A stretch of 64,000 nt of DNA, from NCBI GenBank assembly GCA_016714365.1, contig JADJNH010000005.1:968501-1032500 (forward strand). The letters run 5' to 3'. Source of the DNA: Candidatus Vicinibacter affinis. GTDB taxonomy: Bacteria; Bacteroidota; Bacteroidia; Chitinophagales; Saprospiraceae. Under the pieces are notes generated by a model, which made no database searches, was not told the origin of the DNA, and saw only the letters and a list, made by a program, of their open reading frames with translations. Every line of letters starts with the position of its first letter. The first letter of the stretch is position 1. This document shows positions 55,070-64,000 of this stretch, piece after piece. Both the position numbers and the translations under genes were made by a program.

Positions 55070-56026
55070 TTACGGTAAACTGTATTGTTTTAACCATGCC
55101 CAATTCTTAACTGCTGCACCATCGGGATAAGAATGTCTCAATCCTTTTATCAAAGCAACGGTATAAACATTTAGTGGTTCATTTGGATTATTGGAAGTAT
55201 AAGTAGCGGTTACAATTGAATTTTCATCTCCCGCTATAGTGAATTTTGGGTTCAGTCCAAAATAGTAAATATTAGTCTGGGAAAATTTATATAAATGTCC
55301 TAGTAAAAGTGTCGTGTTGGAATCTGTTAGCATAAAAGAAAGTGATGACATTGGTGCTGTTGGACCCGTACCTCCAGGACCATAATCTTCATTCCCTCTT
55401 TGAAAAAAAACAGGCAGCTTTCGCAGCGGAGTAGGCTGCTGTCCAAATAATGAAGCAGCACTTTCTACTATAGCCGCAAAAATATCACTCATTTCATAAG
55501 TGCATTTACTTGCCATTGCACCTCCGTTAGAAAAACCTACTAAATAAATTCTTTTATGGTCAATCTTAAATTTTGAATCCAGTTCCGTGATAATAGATTT
55601 AAAAAATTTTATATCATCTCTTAGTATTTCTCCAGCACAAGGTGTCCAACCTGCGGGTTGTGCATTCCACTTCTCCGTATTTGGTTTTTGTTGACCGTCC
55701 TCCACAATACAGTATTTCCAGGAGGATGGGAATACTGTTATTATATTTTCTACTTCACCTACCTCTTTCCAGCCAGAATCGGTATAAAAATCTTCTCCGT
55801 TGCCATTTGTTCCATGCAGCATAAAAACCACGGGAGTTCGAGACGAACTATTGTATCCCGCAGGAACATGTACAAAATATTCTCTATCGTCACCATTAAC
55901 ATTTACGGTAAACCGATTTTTCCCAATCGTATATTTAGGAGATTGAGGATTGCCGGTATTTTCTTTGGTACAAGAAGAAAAGAATACGATAAAACCAGAA
56001 GTAAAGAGTAGCATTAATTTTCTCAT
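55070..56026 (-). CDS. Esterase lipoprotein (LpqC/PHB-depolymerase-like)
   Basis: A 318-residue alpha/beta hydrolase with lipobox FSSC (MRKLMLLFTSGFIVFFSSC). Oxyanion region PVVFMLHGTNGNG, nucleophile elbow GFSNGGAMA, and a C-terminal His in GLRHSYPDGAA. This is the esterase/PHB-depolymerase-like class, acting on acetyl or feruloyl esters or short polyesters. It should be anchored to the outer or inner membrane facing the periplasm. Confidence 0.8.
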   Translation of the reverse strand: MRKLMLLFTSGFIVFFSSCTKENTGNPQSPKYTIGKNRFTVNVNGDDREYFVHVPAGYNSSSRTPVVFMLHGTNGNGEDFYTDSGWKEVGEVENIITVFPSSWKYCIVEDGQQKPNTEKWNAQPAGWTPCAGEILRDDIKFFKSIITELDSKFKIDHKRIYLVGFSNGGAMASKCTYEMSDIFAAIVESAASLFGQQPTPLRKLPVFFQRGNEDYGPGGTGPTAPMSSLSFMLTDSNTTLLLGHLYKFSQTNIYYFGLNPKFTIAGDENSIVTATYTSNNPNEPLNVYTVALIKGLRHSYPDGAAVKNWAWLKQYSLP

Positions 56027-56094
56027 GTTTGATTTTTTTCGGTATCGAGTTACAAAGTTAAATATTTTCTATTAAAAGTTTATTGTGTCTTCTG

Positions 56095-56299
56095 TTGGCG
56101 CAAGTCATCGACTTGTGTCCTGGATATTATACTGAAGCTAAGTATATGACAATAATTGAATCCCAAGCATTTCCAAAATCTTCTGTTGGCGCAAGTCTGC
56201 GACTTGTGCCCTGGTAGTTAAACTGAACCTTAGAATAACAATAATTGAATCGCATGAATTATCAAAATCTTCTGTTGGCGCAAGTCTTCGACTTGTGCC
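56095..56299. repeat. Three GCAAGTC-GACTTGTGC hairpin repeats
   Basis: Copies at 56095-56119, 56186-56210 and 56275-56299, spaced 91 and 89 nt. Followed at 56315 by a CTGAACTGGGATTT segment that also follows the copy at 63924. Confidence 0.85.
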
Positions 56300-56739
56300 C
56301 TAGTAGGCAAGCTGTTGTCTGAACTGGGATTTATGGGATTGGTAGGATGTGTGGGATTTGATTTTTGTTTCATTTACAGATACACCATAATCTACCCGTC
56401 TCTCCACAATCATATAATTATGAGACAATCATTCCATAATTCCAAATAGACGTAATTTTTTTCAAGGAGGTTTTGTTAAACAAAATTATGCTTCGGATTT
56501 AAATTGTGACAGTTTTCACATTTTCTTTTATGCCTTTGTACATTTATGCATATGCTTGCATCCAGTGTAATTAAAATATTGGTTTCCATTTGTAAATGGA
56601 AGCATTACTGGATTGAACTAACCTAATAGAACATAGCTATTTCAAAATGATCCAAAGTGAATGCTTTCTCCCTTTGAATATTGTAAGGCAACTTTCACAG
56701 AATATGGTATATTCATTTTCTTGGTTGTTTGATATTTTT

Positions 56740-56900
56740 TAAATCCAAATTGCCAATCTCATAGTCTTGTTGCAATTTCTCAAAACCTGCCTTTGTCATA
56801 CTTTTTTGCACATGGCTTAATCCTTCTTAACCAATGGTAAATGGTCAGTTGATGGATGGATACTTTGCAAAGTAGAATGGCCAAATTAAGCCACTATTTA
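56740..56900 (-). pseudogene. Possible transposase OrfA fragment
   Basis: On the minus strand a short frame reads LLCKVSIHQLTIYHWLRRIKP, an HTH-like pattern as in IS OrfA proteins, but stops and frameshifts surround it. Weak. The remaining gap to katG shows nothing else. Confidence 0.25.
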
Positions 56901-57126
56901 GAGGTCATTCCGATATCCGTTAAAAAGAGAGACTGTTTGATTAAACTCTATTTTAATTCAAGTGTTTTAAAAGCAGCTTATTTCCTTTTTCTGATAAGTA
57001 CATATTTGTGAAATTGGCAAAATGTGGGTTAAATTAATGAAATATTGTCAGGTGATTGGAGGGAGGCAAGAAGTCAAAAAATCTTTAAATATTTATTCAT
57101 ACAAAACATAAAATAATTGATAAAAA

Positions 57127-59361
57127 ATGGAAAATCAAACACCTTCAGGCACACCATCTTACAGTGTAAACGGTGAAAGCAAATGCCCGTTTTCCGGAGG
57201 GGCTCTGAATCAAAGCGCAGGCGGTGGCACGAGAAATCGTGACTGGTGGCCCAATCTGTTGAAGTTGAACATCCTTCGTCAGCATTCCCCCCTGTCTAAT
57301 CCCATGGGCGAGAAGTTCAACTATGCAGAAGAGTTTAAATCCCTGGATCTGGCAGCAGTGAAGCAAGACCTCTTTGACCTGATGACCAGGTCACAGGACT
57401 GGTGGCCGGCGGATTATGGCCATTATGGTCCGTTTTTTATTCGGATGGCCTGGCACAGTGCCGGTACTTACCGTATTTCAGATGGGCGCGGTGGAGCCGG
57501 TTCCGGTACTCAGCGTTTTGCACCCCTGAACTCCTGGCCCGACAACGCTAACCTGGATAAAGCTCGTCTTTTATTGTGGCCGATTAAACAGAAATATGGC
57601 AAGAAAATATCCTGGGCAGATCTCATGATCCTGGCTGGCAACTGCGCCCTTGAATCCATGAATTTTAAGACATTCGGTTTTGCAGGTGGACGGGAGGATG
57701 TGTGGGAACCTGAAGAAGATATTTATTGGGGTTCTGAGGGTAAATGGTTGGAAGACAAACGATATACCGGTGACCGGGAGCTTGAAAATCCTCTTGCTGC
57801 TGTACAGATGGGGTTGATTTATGTAAATCCGGAGGGCCCCAACGGCAATCCAGATCCAATCGCCGCCGCAAGAGACATTCGTGAAACATTTGGTCGCATG
57901 GCCATGAATGATGAGGAAACAGTTGCATTGATTGCCGGGGGTCATACTTTTGGCAAAACCCACGGAGCCGCAGACCCATCAAAATACGTAGGTCCTGAAC
58001 CCGCAGCAGCAGGTATCGAAGAGCAAAGTCTAGGGTGGAAAAACAGTTTTGGAAGTGGGAATGGCGTCAACACCATCACCAGTGGTCTTGAAGGCGCCTG
58101 GACCACCACACCGACCAAATGGAGCAACAACTTTTTCTGGAATCTTTTTGGTTATGAATGGGAATTGACTAAAAGCCCTGCTGGTGCGCAGCAATGGATT
58201 CCTAAACATGGAATGGGGGCTAATTCTGTTCCGGATGCTCATGATCCCAACAAACGCCATGCACCGGTAATGTTGACCACAGATCTGGCATTAAGATTTG
58301 ATCCAGTCTATGAAAAAATTTCCAGGCGGTTTCATGAAAACCCGGATGAATTTGCTGATGCATTTGCACGTGCCTGGTTTAAATTAACCCACCGCGATAT
58401 GGGTCCGATAGCCCGTTACCTTGGGCCGGAAGTTCCCAAAGAAGAATTGATTTGGCAAGATCCTGTGCCAGCGGTGAATCATCCATTAGTAGACAGAAAC
58501 GACGTTGCAAGCCTGAAAAGTAAAATTCTTTCTTCAGGCCTGACAGTTTCACAAATGGTATCCACAGCCTGGGCATCTGCATCTACCTTCAGAGGTTCTG
58601 ATAAAAGAGGTGGTGCCAATGGTGCGCGGATCAGATTGGCTCCACAGAAAAATTGGGCCGTCAACAATCCCGCACAACTTGCCAAAGTTTTAGAAACCCT
58701 GGAAGGTATCCGGAAAGAATTTAACGGAGCTCAATCCGGTAAGATGGTTTCAATGGCGGATTTGATTGTATTAGCCGGATGTGCAGGAATTGAAAAGGCA
58801 GCAAAAAGTGCAGGGCATGAAATAGAGGTTCCATTTAGCCCCGGCAGAACAGACGCCTCGCAGGAACAGACCGATGTAGAGTCATTTGCCATACTCGAAC
58901 CGGCAGCAGACGGTTTCCGAAATTATATGAAAACCCGCTATACAGTATCGGCAGAAGAGATGTTGGTTGATAAAGCCCAGCTTCTTACCCTGAATGCACC
59001 TGAAATGACTGTCCTGGTAGGCGGAATGCGCGTTCTGAACGCCAACTTCGATCATTCCAAACACGGAGTGTTTACAAAAAATCCGGAATCCCTTACCAAT
59101 GATTTCTTCGTAAATCTCCTTGATTTGAATACAACCTGGAAGGCCGCTGCAGGCACTCAGGAGGTTTTTGAAGGCCGTGATCGCATGAATGGGGAAGTAA
59201 AGTGGACGGGAACCCGTGTTGACCTCATCTTTGGTTCTAATTCCGAACTTCGTGCCATTGCTGAAGTCTATGGATGTGCAGATGGAAAAGGAAAATTTGT
59301 ACAAGACTTCGTAGCGGCATGGAATAAGGTGATGAATCTTGATCGCTTTGATCTTGTATAA
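57127..59361 (+). CDS. katG: Catalase-peroxidase KatG
   Basis: A full-length 744-residue bifunctional haem enzyme. Distal residues Arg106, Trp109 and His110 lie in RMAWHSAGTYR, the proximal haem ligand is His273 in GGHTFGKTHGA, and the Met-Tyr-Trp adduct partners Trp109, Tyr232 and Met258 are all present. It destroys hydrogen peroxide in the cytoplasm, or the periplasm if exported, but no signal peptide is seen. The gene is clearly richer in G+C than its neighbours, which may indicate transfer or codon selection in a highly expressed gene. No OxyR-type regulator gene is adjacent. Confidence 0.97.
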   Translation: MENQTPSGTPSYSVNGESKCPFSGGALNQSAGGGTRNRDWWPNLLKLNILRQHSPLSNPMGEKFNYAEEFKSLDLAAVKQDLFDLMTRSQDWWPADYGHYGPFFIRMAWHSAGTYRISDGRGGAGSGTQRFAPLNSWPDNANLDKARLLLWPIKQKYGKKISWADLMILAGNCALESMNFKTFGFAGGREDVWEPEEDIYWGSEGKWLEDKRYTGDRELENPLAAVQMGLIYVNPEGPNGNPDPIAAARDIRETFGRMAMNDEETVALIAGGHTFGKTHGAADPSKYVGPEPAAAGIEEQSLGWKNSFGSGNGVNTITSGLEGAWTTTPTKWSNNFFWNLFGYEWELTKSPAGAQQWIPKHGMGANSVPDAHDPNKRHAPVMLTTDLALRFDPVYEKISRRFHENPDEFADAFARAWFKLTHRDMGPIARYLGPEVPKEELIWQDPVPAVNHPLVDRNDVASLKSKILSSGLTVSQMVSTAWASASTFRGSDKRGGANGARIRLAPQKNWAVNNPAQLAKVLETLEGIRKEFNGAQSGKMVSMADLIVLAGCAGIEKAAKSAGHEIEVPFSPGRTDASQEQTDVESFAILEPAADGFRNYMKTRYTVSAEEMLVDKAQLLTLNAPEMTVLVGGMRVLNANFDHSKHGVFTKNPESLTNDFFVNLLDLNTTWKAAAGTQEVFEGRDRMNGEVKWTGTRVDLIFGSNSELRAIAEVYGCADGKGKFVQDFVAAWNKVMNLDRFDLV

Positions 59362-59395
59362 TTTCTTACGATCCTTAGAAGATTTTATAAATTAC

Positions 59396-59429
59396 AAAGG
59401 TGGTTCTTTTTAGGACCACCTTTTTTTTT
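59396..59429 (+). terminator. Rho-independent terminator after katG
   Basis: Arms AGGTGGT and ACCACCT separated by about 10 nt and followed by nine T. Confidence 0.9.
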
Positions 59430-59581
59430 GCGATGGGTTAAACTCATTCCTTTCTTTTGAATGAGTTAGGTAAATTTTATTGGGATTAAGTAGAAGTTAC
59501 CCAACAATATTATCTGGATGACTGACTGATTTCCGCGATACGGAATGAAGCAATACAGTGCTTCAAATGTAGAAACTGTGA

Positions 59582-59767
59582 AAGCGGAGTGAGGAAGTAC
59601 TTTTATTTGAAAGTGTTTTGTCCTGGAATGATAAATTCAGATCGGCCTTTTTCATTTTAGCTAAAAATGATTTAAAAAGCGTTAAGAACAAAATACTGTT
59701 TGAGCTCGCCTGCAGATTTGCTAACAAATATGTGACAGCAAGGCCTAGAGCTATTGCTGCTGATTAA
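59582..59767 (+). pseudogene. Unrecognised ORF fragment ahead of the IS110 element
   Basis: Open frame without ATG start, ending RFANKYVTARPRAIAAD and a TAA. The residue pattern (SWNDKFRSAFFILAKND) looks like a real protein C-terminus, but the frame is closed by a stop at 59579. It is probably a gene interrupted by the insertion. Confidence 0.3.
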
Positions 59768-59908
59768 GGCGAGTTTATTTTGTTTAGCTTTTTAAGTTAG
59801 TTTTAGCGTTAAGAAATGAAAACAGCCTTGATTTTTTTTGGTTCTTTTTTGTATCAAGTTTATAACAGCGGCTCCGCTCTCAATCCTTTAAAGTAACTTG
59901 CGAGATGT

Positions 59909-60068
59909 AAAGCAGTGTTTACAAAAACCGTTTTTTGTTATGGTGCTCGCAGCCCCTTATCAAGTTTGGTAGTGTTCTTTGAATGACAATCCATTTTGGT
60001 GGTTCGCCTTTGGCGAAACCCCGTTTAAGAGCTTATACGATAATTACTCAGAACCTTAACACTGCTTT
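59909..60068 (+). ncRNA. Candidate IS110 bridge RNA region
   Basis: Non-coding stretch directly upstream of the transposase. Long-range complementary ends AAAGCAGTGTT (59909-59919) and AACACTGCTTT (60058-60068) would close a ~160-nt structured RNA, with an internal hairpin GGTTCGCC-TTT-GGCGAAACC at 60001-60020. IS110 elements are known to express a bridge RNA from this position. Specific loops were not assigned. Confidence 0.45.
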
Positions 60069-60097
60069 CGTTTTATTCACTTTAAAATTTTAAGAAA

Positions 60098-61419
60098 ATG
60101 AAAGAAAAAAAAACAAAAGCATTTCCGATTATTTATCCTAACGCGGCAGGTATAGATATATCAAGCAAAGAACATTATGTAGCAGTTAATCCTGAATCCA
60201 CTGAAAAACCAATAAGAGCCTTTGGCGCCTTTACTGAAGACTTACACGCCCTAGTTGTGTTTTTTAAAAGAATGCAAAGTAGATACAGTTGCTATGGAGG
60301 CTACCGGTATTTACTGGGTAAGTTTATTTTTAGTATTAGAAGATGCGGGTTTTGATGTTGTATTAGTTACAGCTAAACATGTAAAAAATGTAAGAGGAAA
60401 GAAAACAGATGTTAGCGATGCTGATTGGATTCGTCAATTACACAGTTGCGGATTATTATCTGCAAGTTTTCAACCCGATAAGTTTACTCGTAAATTAAGA
60501 GCATATATGCGTCATCGAAAAAATTTAATTGAAATGTCAGCTACACATATTCGCATGATGCATAAAGCTTTAGAACAAATGAATATTAAAATACAACATG
60601 TTATTGCGGATATTACAGGTAAATCTGGACAAGAGATCATAAAATCCATCATAGCTGGTGAACGAAACGCAGAGATATTAGCATCTTGTTGCGATAGTAG
60701 AATTAGAGCTCATAAAAAAGAGGGTATTATAAAATCCTTAACGGGGGTTTGGAAAGAAGAACACGTTTTTGAACTAGAGCAAAGTTATTCAATATATCAA
60801 TTCTATCATCTTAAGCTAAAGGAATGCGATGCTAAAATAGAAGAGCATCTTCGTGAAAAATCCGGAGTAGATACATTTGTGGAGCCCCAAAAAAAGAAAA
60901 GAGTAATAAAAATAATTTGAATTTTAACGGAAAGGAAATGTTGTACGAACTAACGGGGACGGATTTAGCAGAAATTTTTGGGATTACGGAAACAAATGCT
61001 ATAGAAATTATAAGCGAAGTCGGATTAGATATGAGTAAATGGCCAACGGTAAAACACTTTACATCATGGTTAAACTTAGCCCCGAATAATAAAATATCAG
61101 GAGGGAAAGTATTAAGTAGTCGGATTCCAAAAAGAAAAACCACGCAGGTCAAATATTTAGAATGGCGGCGTTTGCCATACAGCGTAGCAAAAATTGGTTA
61201 GCGATGTTTTATAATCGTATAAAAGCAAAAAATGGGGCGCCAAAAGCAATTGTTGCGACTGCAAGAAAAATTGCGGCTATTTTTTATAAAATGATAAAAG
61301 AAAGGGTTAAATTTAACCCAATACCAATCGAAAAATATATGGATGGGTTTAAAGAAAATCAAATTAAGAAGTTAAAACGACAAGCTAAAAACCTTGGTTT
61401 ACAGATAGTTGAAATGTAG
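60098..61419 (+). pseudogene. IS110-family DEDD transposase, frameshifted
   Basis: Pieces in three frames make one transposase. 60098-60355: GIDISSKEHYVAV and surrounding. 60255-60920: VAMEATGIYW, KTDVSDADWIRQLH, the DEDD RuvC-like part. 60917-61201: NGKEMLYELTGTDLAEI, LNLAPNNKISGGK, the serine-containing C-terminal part. 61162-61419: MAAFAIQRSKNWLAMFYNRIK. Frame changes fall near 60260-60285, around the C4A7 run at about 60885-60895, and near 61140-61165. The first two are at homopolymers, so sequencing error is possible, but as read the element is inactive. The left flank holds the candidate bridge RNA. Confidence 0.85.
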
Positions 61420-61569
61420 TTACTTAAGAGACAAAAAAGAACAATGATTATAGGATGGAATTTAGGACAACTTTAGTGAATAACGAGTTCCTAAAAACTG
61501 CTATCTCCTCAAATATTTGACTTGGCCCATTGGAATTCCAATGCAACAAAAATCATATTCCTGGATTTT

Positions 61570-62088
61570 CTACTTGTATATATTCTTCATAGCCTCCACA
61601 TATATTTTACGGATGCTGTTCTTTTCCTCCTCATGGACCATTTTTTCAACTTCCTTAAGAAGCATCGAATGATGTTTTGTTTTTAGTTTTAATATTTCAC
61701 CAAGGGCATATGCCGCGCTCCATCGTACTACAGTGCCATCGTATCTGGAGTTGATCAAAAGATTTTTAATGGCAGTAGCCAATATTTCGGGAAATAAGTG
61801 TGCCGTATTTCCAATGACCCTCGCACTTTCCCATTTCACTCTGGGTGCCGTGTCTGTCAGGGTTTTGGAAACAAAAGAAAATACATTTTCGTCTGCGATA
61901 TTGGGATTGATTTTAGTGGCGTATTCTAATGCTTCAATGCAAGTAGCCTTTACTGAATCCTTCGAATTTTCTGCAAAGACGCAAAGCTCATCTGTCGCTA
62001 AAGATCCGTCCAATAACCATTTGCTGATGGTCTCCGTCTTCTCTTTAGTCTTCCTGTCTTTGTCCCGAAATAAATCAACTAGGGTCAT
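61570..62088 (-). CDS. HEAT-repeat protein
   Basis: A 172-residue helical protein with HEAT-type repeats (CVFAENSKDSVKATCIEALEYA, FVSKTLTDTAPRVKWESARVIGNT, WSAAYALGEILKLK). Cytoplasmic, no signal. It starts 8 nt after the zinc-ribbon gene, so the two are one operon. HEAT proteins bind partners or DNA. Target unknown. Confidence 0.75.
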   Translation of the reverse strand: MTLVDLFRDKDRKTKEKTETISKWLLDGSLATDELCVFAENSKDSVKATCIEALEYATKINPNIADENVFSFVSKTLTDTAPRVKWESARVIGNTAHLFPEILATAIKNLLINSRYDGTVVRWSAAYALGEILKLKTKHHSMLLKEVEKMVHEEEKNSIRKIYVEAMKNIYK

Positions 62089-62096
62089 TCAGGTCA

Positions 62097-62363
62097 TTAT
62101 TTTTTCCATCGAGCCAACTTCGGAATTCCCATGGTGAAGAATCCGGCAAGGAATCCCGGAAAGCCCATTTCTTTTAACTTACCTTTGGAAAATTCCTGCA
62201 TTTGTGCTGCAGTCCAGTCCGGTTGTTTAAACTGGCCGCTTTCATAGCAATAGGCACAATACATTTGGCTGATGGAACCATCTGAATTGGTCCCACCTCC
62301 ATTAGGTGATTTTTTAAGCGGCATGCCACAACTTTGGCAATTTTTATACACATTCTGTTCCAT
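62097..62363 (-). CDS. Small putative zinc-ribbon protein
   Basis: An 88-residue protein with two CxxC pairs (NCQSCGMPL and YCAYCYESG), which matches the Zn_ribbon_2 type of small proteins (PF12674 from memory). Widespread in Bacteroidota with unknown role. First gene of the operon with the HEAT-repeat protein. Confidence 0.8.
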   Translation of the reverse strand: MEQNVYKNCQSCGMPLKKSPNGGGTNSDGSISQMYCAYCYESGQFKQPDWTAAQMQEFSKGKLKEMGFPGFLAGFFTMGIPKLARWKK

Positions 62364-62592
62364 GTCAAGAGAAAGTTCGTGAGAAAATATTTTTCAAAGT
62401 TAAGTTTTACCCGAAAATTCAGGCTTCCTAATTTTGATCGACAAAATGAAGTGTTTTAAGTTGCAGCGACTGCAGAAAATACCACCAGAAATGAAATAAT
62501 ATCTGTGAAGAATTTTGGTAAGGGTTCAATTAAAATTCAAAATTGTGTTACCAACGGAATTCCGAATTTGTGCATGGCGTGTAGATTAAATT

Positions 62593-63525
62593 TTAGACAT
62601 CTGGGATGTTGAAATGTTTCAATACCCTCAATGCCCTTAAAGTATTCCATCGGCTTGGCTTACCGGCCTGTTCCATTTCAAAATGAGTCTGACCCGGATG
62701 CTTTGAAGGAAGTTTCCATACACCTTCTTTGGTTTTTTTGCTTTGTAAAAACTCAATGGCATCGTCCATACGGTGGTCGTATTTAATCTTTGCATACTGA
62801 AAGTAATCCAAAGCCTTTAATACGTCATAATACCAACGACTAGGGTAATATAATTTCAGGAAGTTGGGGTTGATTATTTCTCCGGTTTTGTCTGAACGAA
62901 ACAATTTATGCATCAGTATGAATTCGTGCGCTTCCTGCTGCACTTCTAAAAGTTCATTAAGTCTATAGGTATAACCATTCTTGTGGTATTCAAAAATGCC
63001 TTCCAGAACGGACAGCGTGGTATGCAACGAGCTGTGGATTGCACCGGTGGAATTGGAACGACAGTTGAATCCACCATCCTTCATTTTTTCATTTAATAGA
63101 AAATCTATCACCGAACAAAGAAGTTCTTCTTTAATTCCAAAATAGGTGGAATAATTCAATACCATGCCATTGATGCAAACATCGCACTTTTGATTTTGTC
63201 CGATAGGGCGTATTCCTCCATCAGGTCCTTTTTCTGTATTAAATATTTTTTGAACAGATTCTTTTATCAACTTGTTGGTTGAGGAGATATTTAGATTTTT
63301 TAAATCCAATAAGGTGTAATGTGTGCTTATCCATTTGGGTTGATAGAAACTTTGTCCCCAGTATGCATTTTTGTGCCGTTTGGAAAGAAATTTCAATCCC
63401 CATCCTTCAGAATTGATTTTATTTCTTAGCCTTGGTTTGTCCTGATCTAAAAGATCTCTGTAGGTCTGATATTGGATCGATACATCGCCTTCAAGCAGCC
63501 AGTGGATTATTTGTTCTTTGGTCAT
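62593..63525 (-). CDS. Terpenoid-cyclase-like alpha/alpha toroid protein
   Basis: A 310-residue protein with QYQTYRDLLDQDKPRLR at the start and several helix pairs with Trp/His motifs (HTTLSVLEGIFEYHKNGYTYR, YYDVLKALDYFQYAKIKYDHRMDDAIEFL). This is the squalene-cyclase/prenyltransferase-like toroid fold found in a conserved hypothetical family. Catalytic DxDD is not seen, so it may not be a cyclase. Confidence 0.55.
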   Translation of the reverse strand: MTKEQIIHWLLEGDVSIQYQTYRDLLDQDKPRLRNKINSEGWGLKFLSKRHKNAYWGQSFYQPKWISTHYTLLDLKNLNISSTNKLIKESVQKIFNTEKGPDGGIRPIGQNQKCDVCINGMVLNYSTYFGIKEELLCSVIDFLLNEKMKDGGFNCRSNSTGAIHSSLHTTLSVLEGIFEYHKNGYTYRLNELLEVQQEAHEFILMHKLFRSDKTGEIINPNFLKLYYPSRWYYDVLKALDYFQYAKIKYDHRMDDAIEFLQSKKTKEGVWKLPSKHPGQTHFEMEQAGKPSRWNTLRALRVLKHFNIPDV

Positions 63526-63581
63526 TACAAAAACTTAATAAGTATGCATTCGTAACTTAGATTCAAGTAGTAAAATTAATT

Positions 63582-63589
63582 TATATTTG
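63582..63589 (+). promoter_or_regulatory. Candidate -7 box TATATTTG
   Basis: Perfect match to TAnnTTTG, ~120 nt upstream of the last ORF in the window, in the divergent gap. No clear -33 box. Confidence 0.35.
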
Positions 63590-63706
63590 CAAACAAGGTT
63601 TAAAAAAAACAAATCTCCAAAAGTAATTAAATCCTAAATTTTATTAATCGATTCTTAATTTTAAGAGCCGAAATAACCATTTGTCCATTGAATAAAAAAT
63701 CATAAA

Positions 63707-64000
63707 ATGTCTTCAGGTTTATCTTACCTGATGTCAAAGCTTTACTGGCCATTCATTGGTATTTTTAGCTTTGTTCTGCTGGTATATGTTTTTTTATATT
63801 TTTATCAGATAGACAATTGGTCCGACAGAGGGTATTACAACTGGATGAATTTTAAAAGGATATTTATTCTGGTAGGCATTATTGGCGGATCAGTCTGGAT
63901 GAAGTATCAGGAGAATAGCCCTGTTGGCGCAAATCTCCACCTTGTGCCAGGATTGATCTCGTCTGAACTGGGATTTCTGGGATTTATGGGAGTGTTGAGA
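63707..64000 (+). CDS. Membrane protein, 5' part, runs off window
   Basis: An ATG at 63707 opens a frame without a stop to the window end (98 codons). Two membrane segments are visible (WPFIGIFSFVLLVYVFLYF and IFILVGIIGGSVW). Downstream the frame reads straight through a dispersed hairpin repeat (63924-63948) and the associated CTGAACTGGGATTT segment, so the C-terminus may derive from repeat DNA. Not recognised. Confidence 0.45.
   Translation, partial: MSSGLSYLMSKLYWPFIGIFSFVLLVYVFLYFYQIDNWSDRGYYNWMNFKRIFILVGIIGGSVWMKYQENSPVGANLHLVPGLISSELGFLGFMGVLR
63924..63948. repeat. Dispersed hairpin repeat, single degenerate copy
   Basis: TTGGCGCAAATCTCCACCTTGTGCC-type copy of the family at 50736 and 56095, located inside the open frame at the window end. 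Confidence 0.65.

Noticed and set aside
56095..56299. CRISPR-like periodic hairpins
   Set aside because: Spacers are similar to each other, repeats are only three and imperfect, and no cas genes are present.
57571..58685. Several long antisense ORFs within katG
   Set aside because: They mirror the high-G+C coding frame of katG. No motif or start context.

Overview
The window looks like a chromosomal segment of an AT-rich member of the Bacteroidota, most likely a Saprospiraceae-like or other Chitinophagia-related bacterium. The grounds are type IX secretion (T9SS) C-terminal signals of both type A and type B on several large surface proteins, PPC, PKD, cohesin-like and DUF7619-like modules, promoters matching the Bacteroidota -7 consensus TAnnTTTG, almost no Shine-Dalgarno sequences, and two-component propeller / Y_Y_Y histidine kinase architecture. 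No rRNA, tRNA or CRISPR array was seen.

Layout. 1-2300: 3' end of an RHS polymorphic toxin with a zincin-like tip, overlapped by a lipoprotein that is probably its immunity partner. 2300-6700: minus-strand membrane proteins, an IS4-type transposase remnant and two T9SS cargo proteins, one of them lacking its N-terminus. 6700-24000: a plus-strand cluster of twelve genes: a membrane patatin-like protein, a pYEATS-domain protein with a three-helix membrane partner, barrel-like envelope proteins, a caspase-fold (CHAT-like) protein, a propeller histidine kinase, a NarL/LuxR response regulator and two surface proteins. Four promoters in this stretch carry the same dyad, TAAC-N4-GTTA-TAT, placed 21-22 nt upstream of a -7 box. 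I therefore read the cluster as one regulon, probably controlled by its own kinase/regulator pair. This is the best candidate for an undescribed system.

24300-34000: a secreted barrel-like protein, a bestrophin-family channel in tight operon with an LCIB-type beta-carbonic anhydrase homologue, and two further secreted caspase-family proteins, one followed by a separate TPR gene and the other fused to TPRs, set among repeats with paired hairpins. 34100-45900: mostly housekeeping and accessory metabolism: cysteine synthase family, an AlgI/AlgJ-like O-acetylation pair, an AI-2E family permease, a dihaem cytochrome c, a class C serine hydrolase lipoprotein, an MFS transporter and a zinc-free quinone reductase.

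45900-57000: T9SS type B and type A surface proteins, a 157-bp direct repeat in front of two genes, a secreted GATase-like protein, an esterase lipoprotein and a dispersed hairpin repeat family. 57100-64000: katG, a frameshifted IS110 element with a candidate bridge-RNA region, HEAT-repeat and zinc-ribbon proteins, a toroid-fold protein, and a membrane ORF running off the window end.

Functions are assigned from motifs and family resemblance read by eye. No database search was run, so domain names recalled from memory (pYEATS, YLATT, DUF6920, DUF7619) need confirmation.
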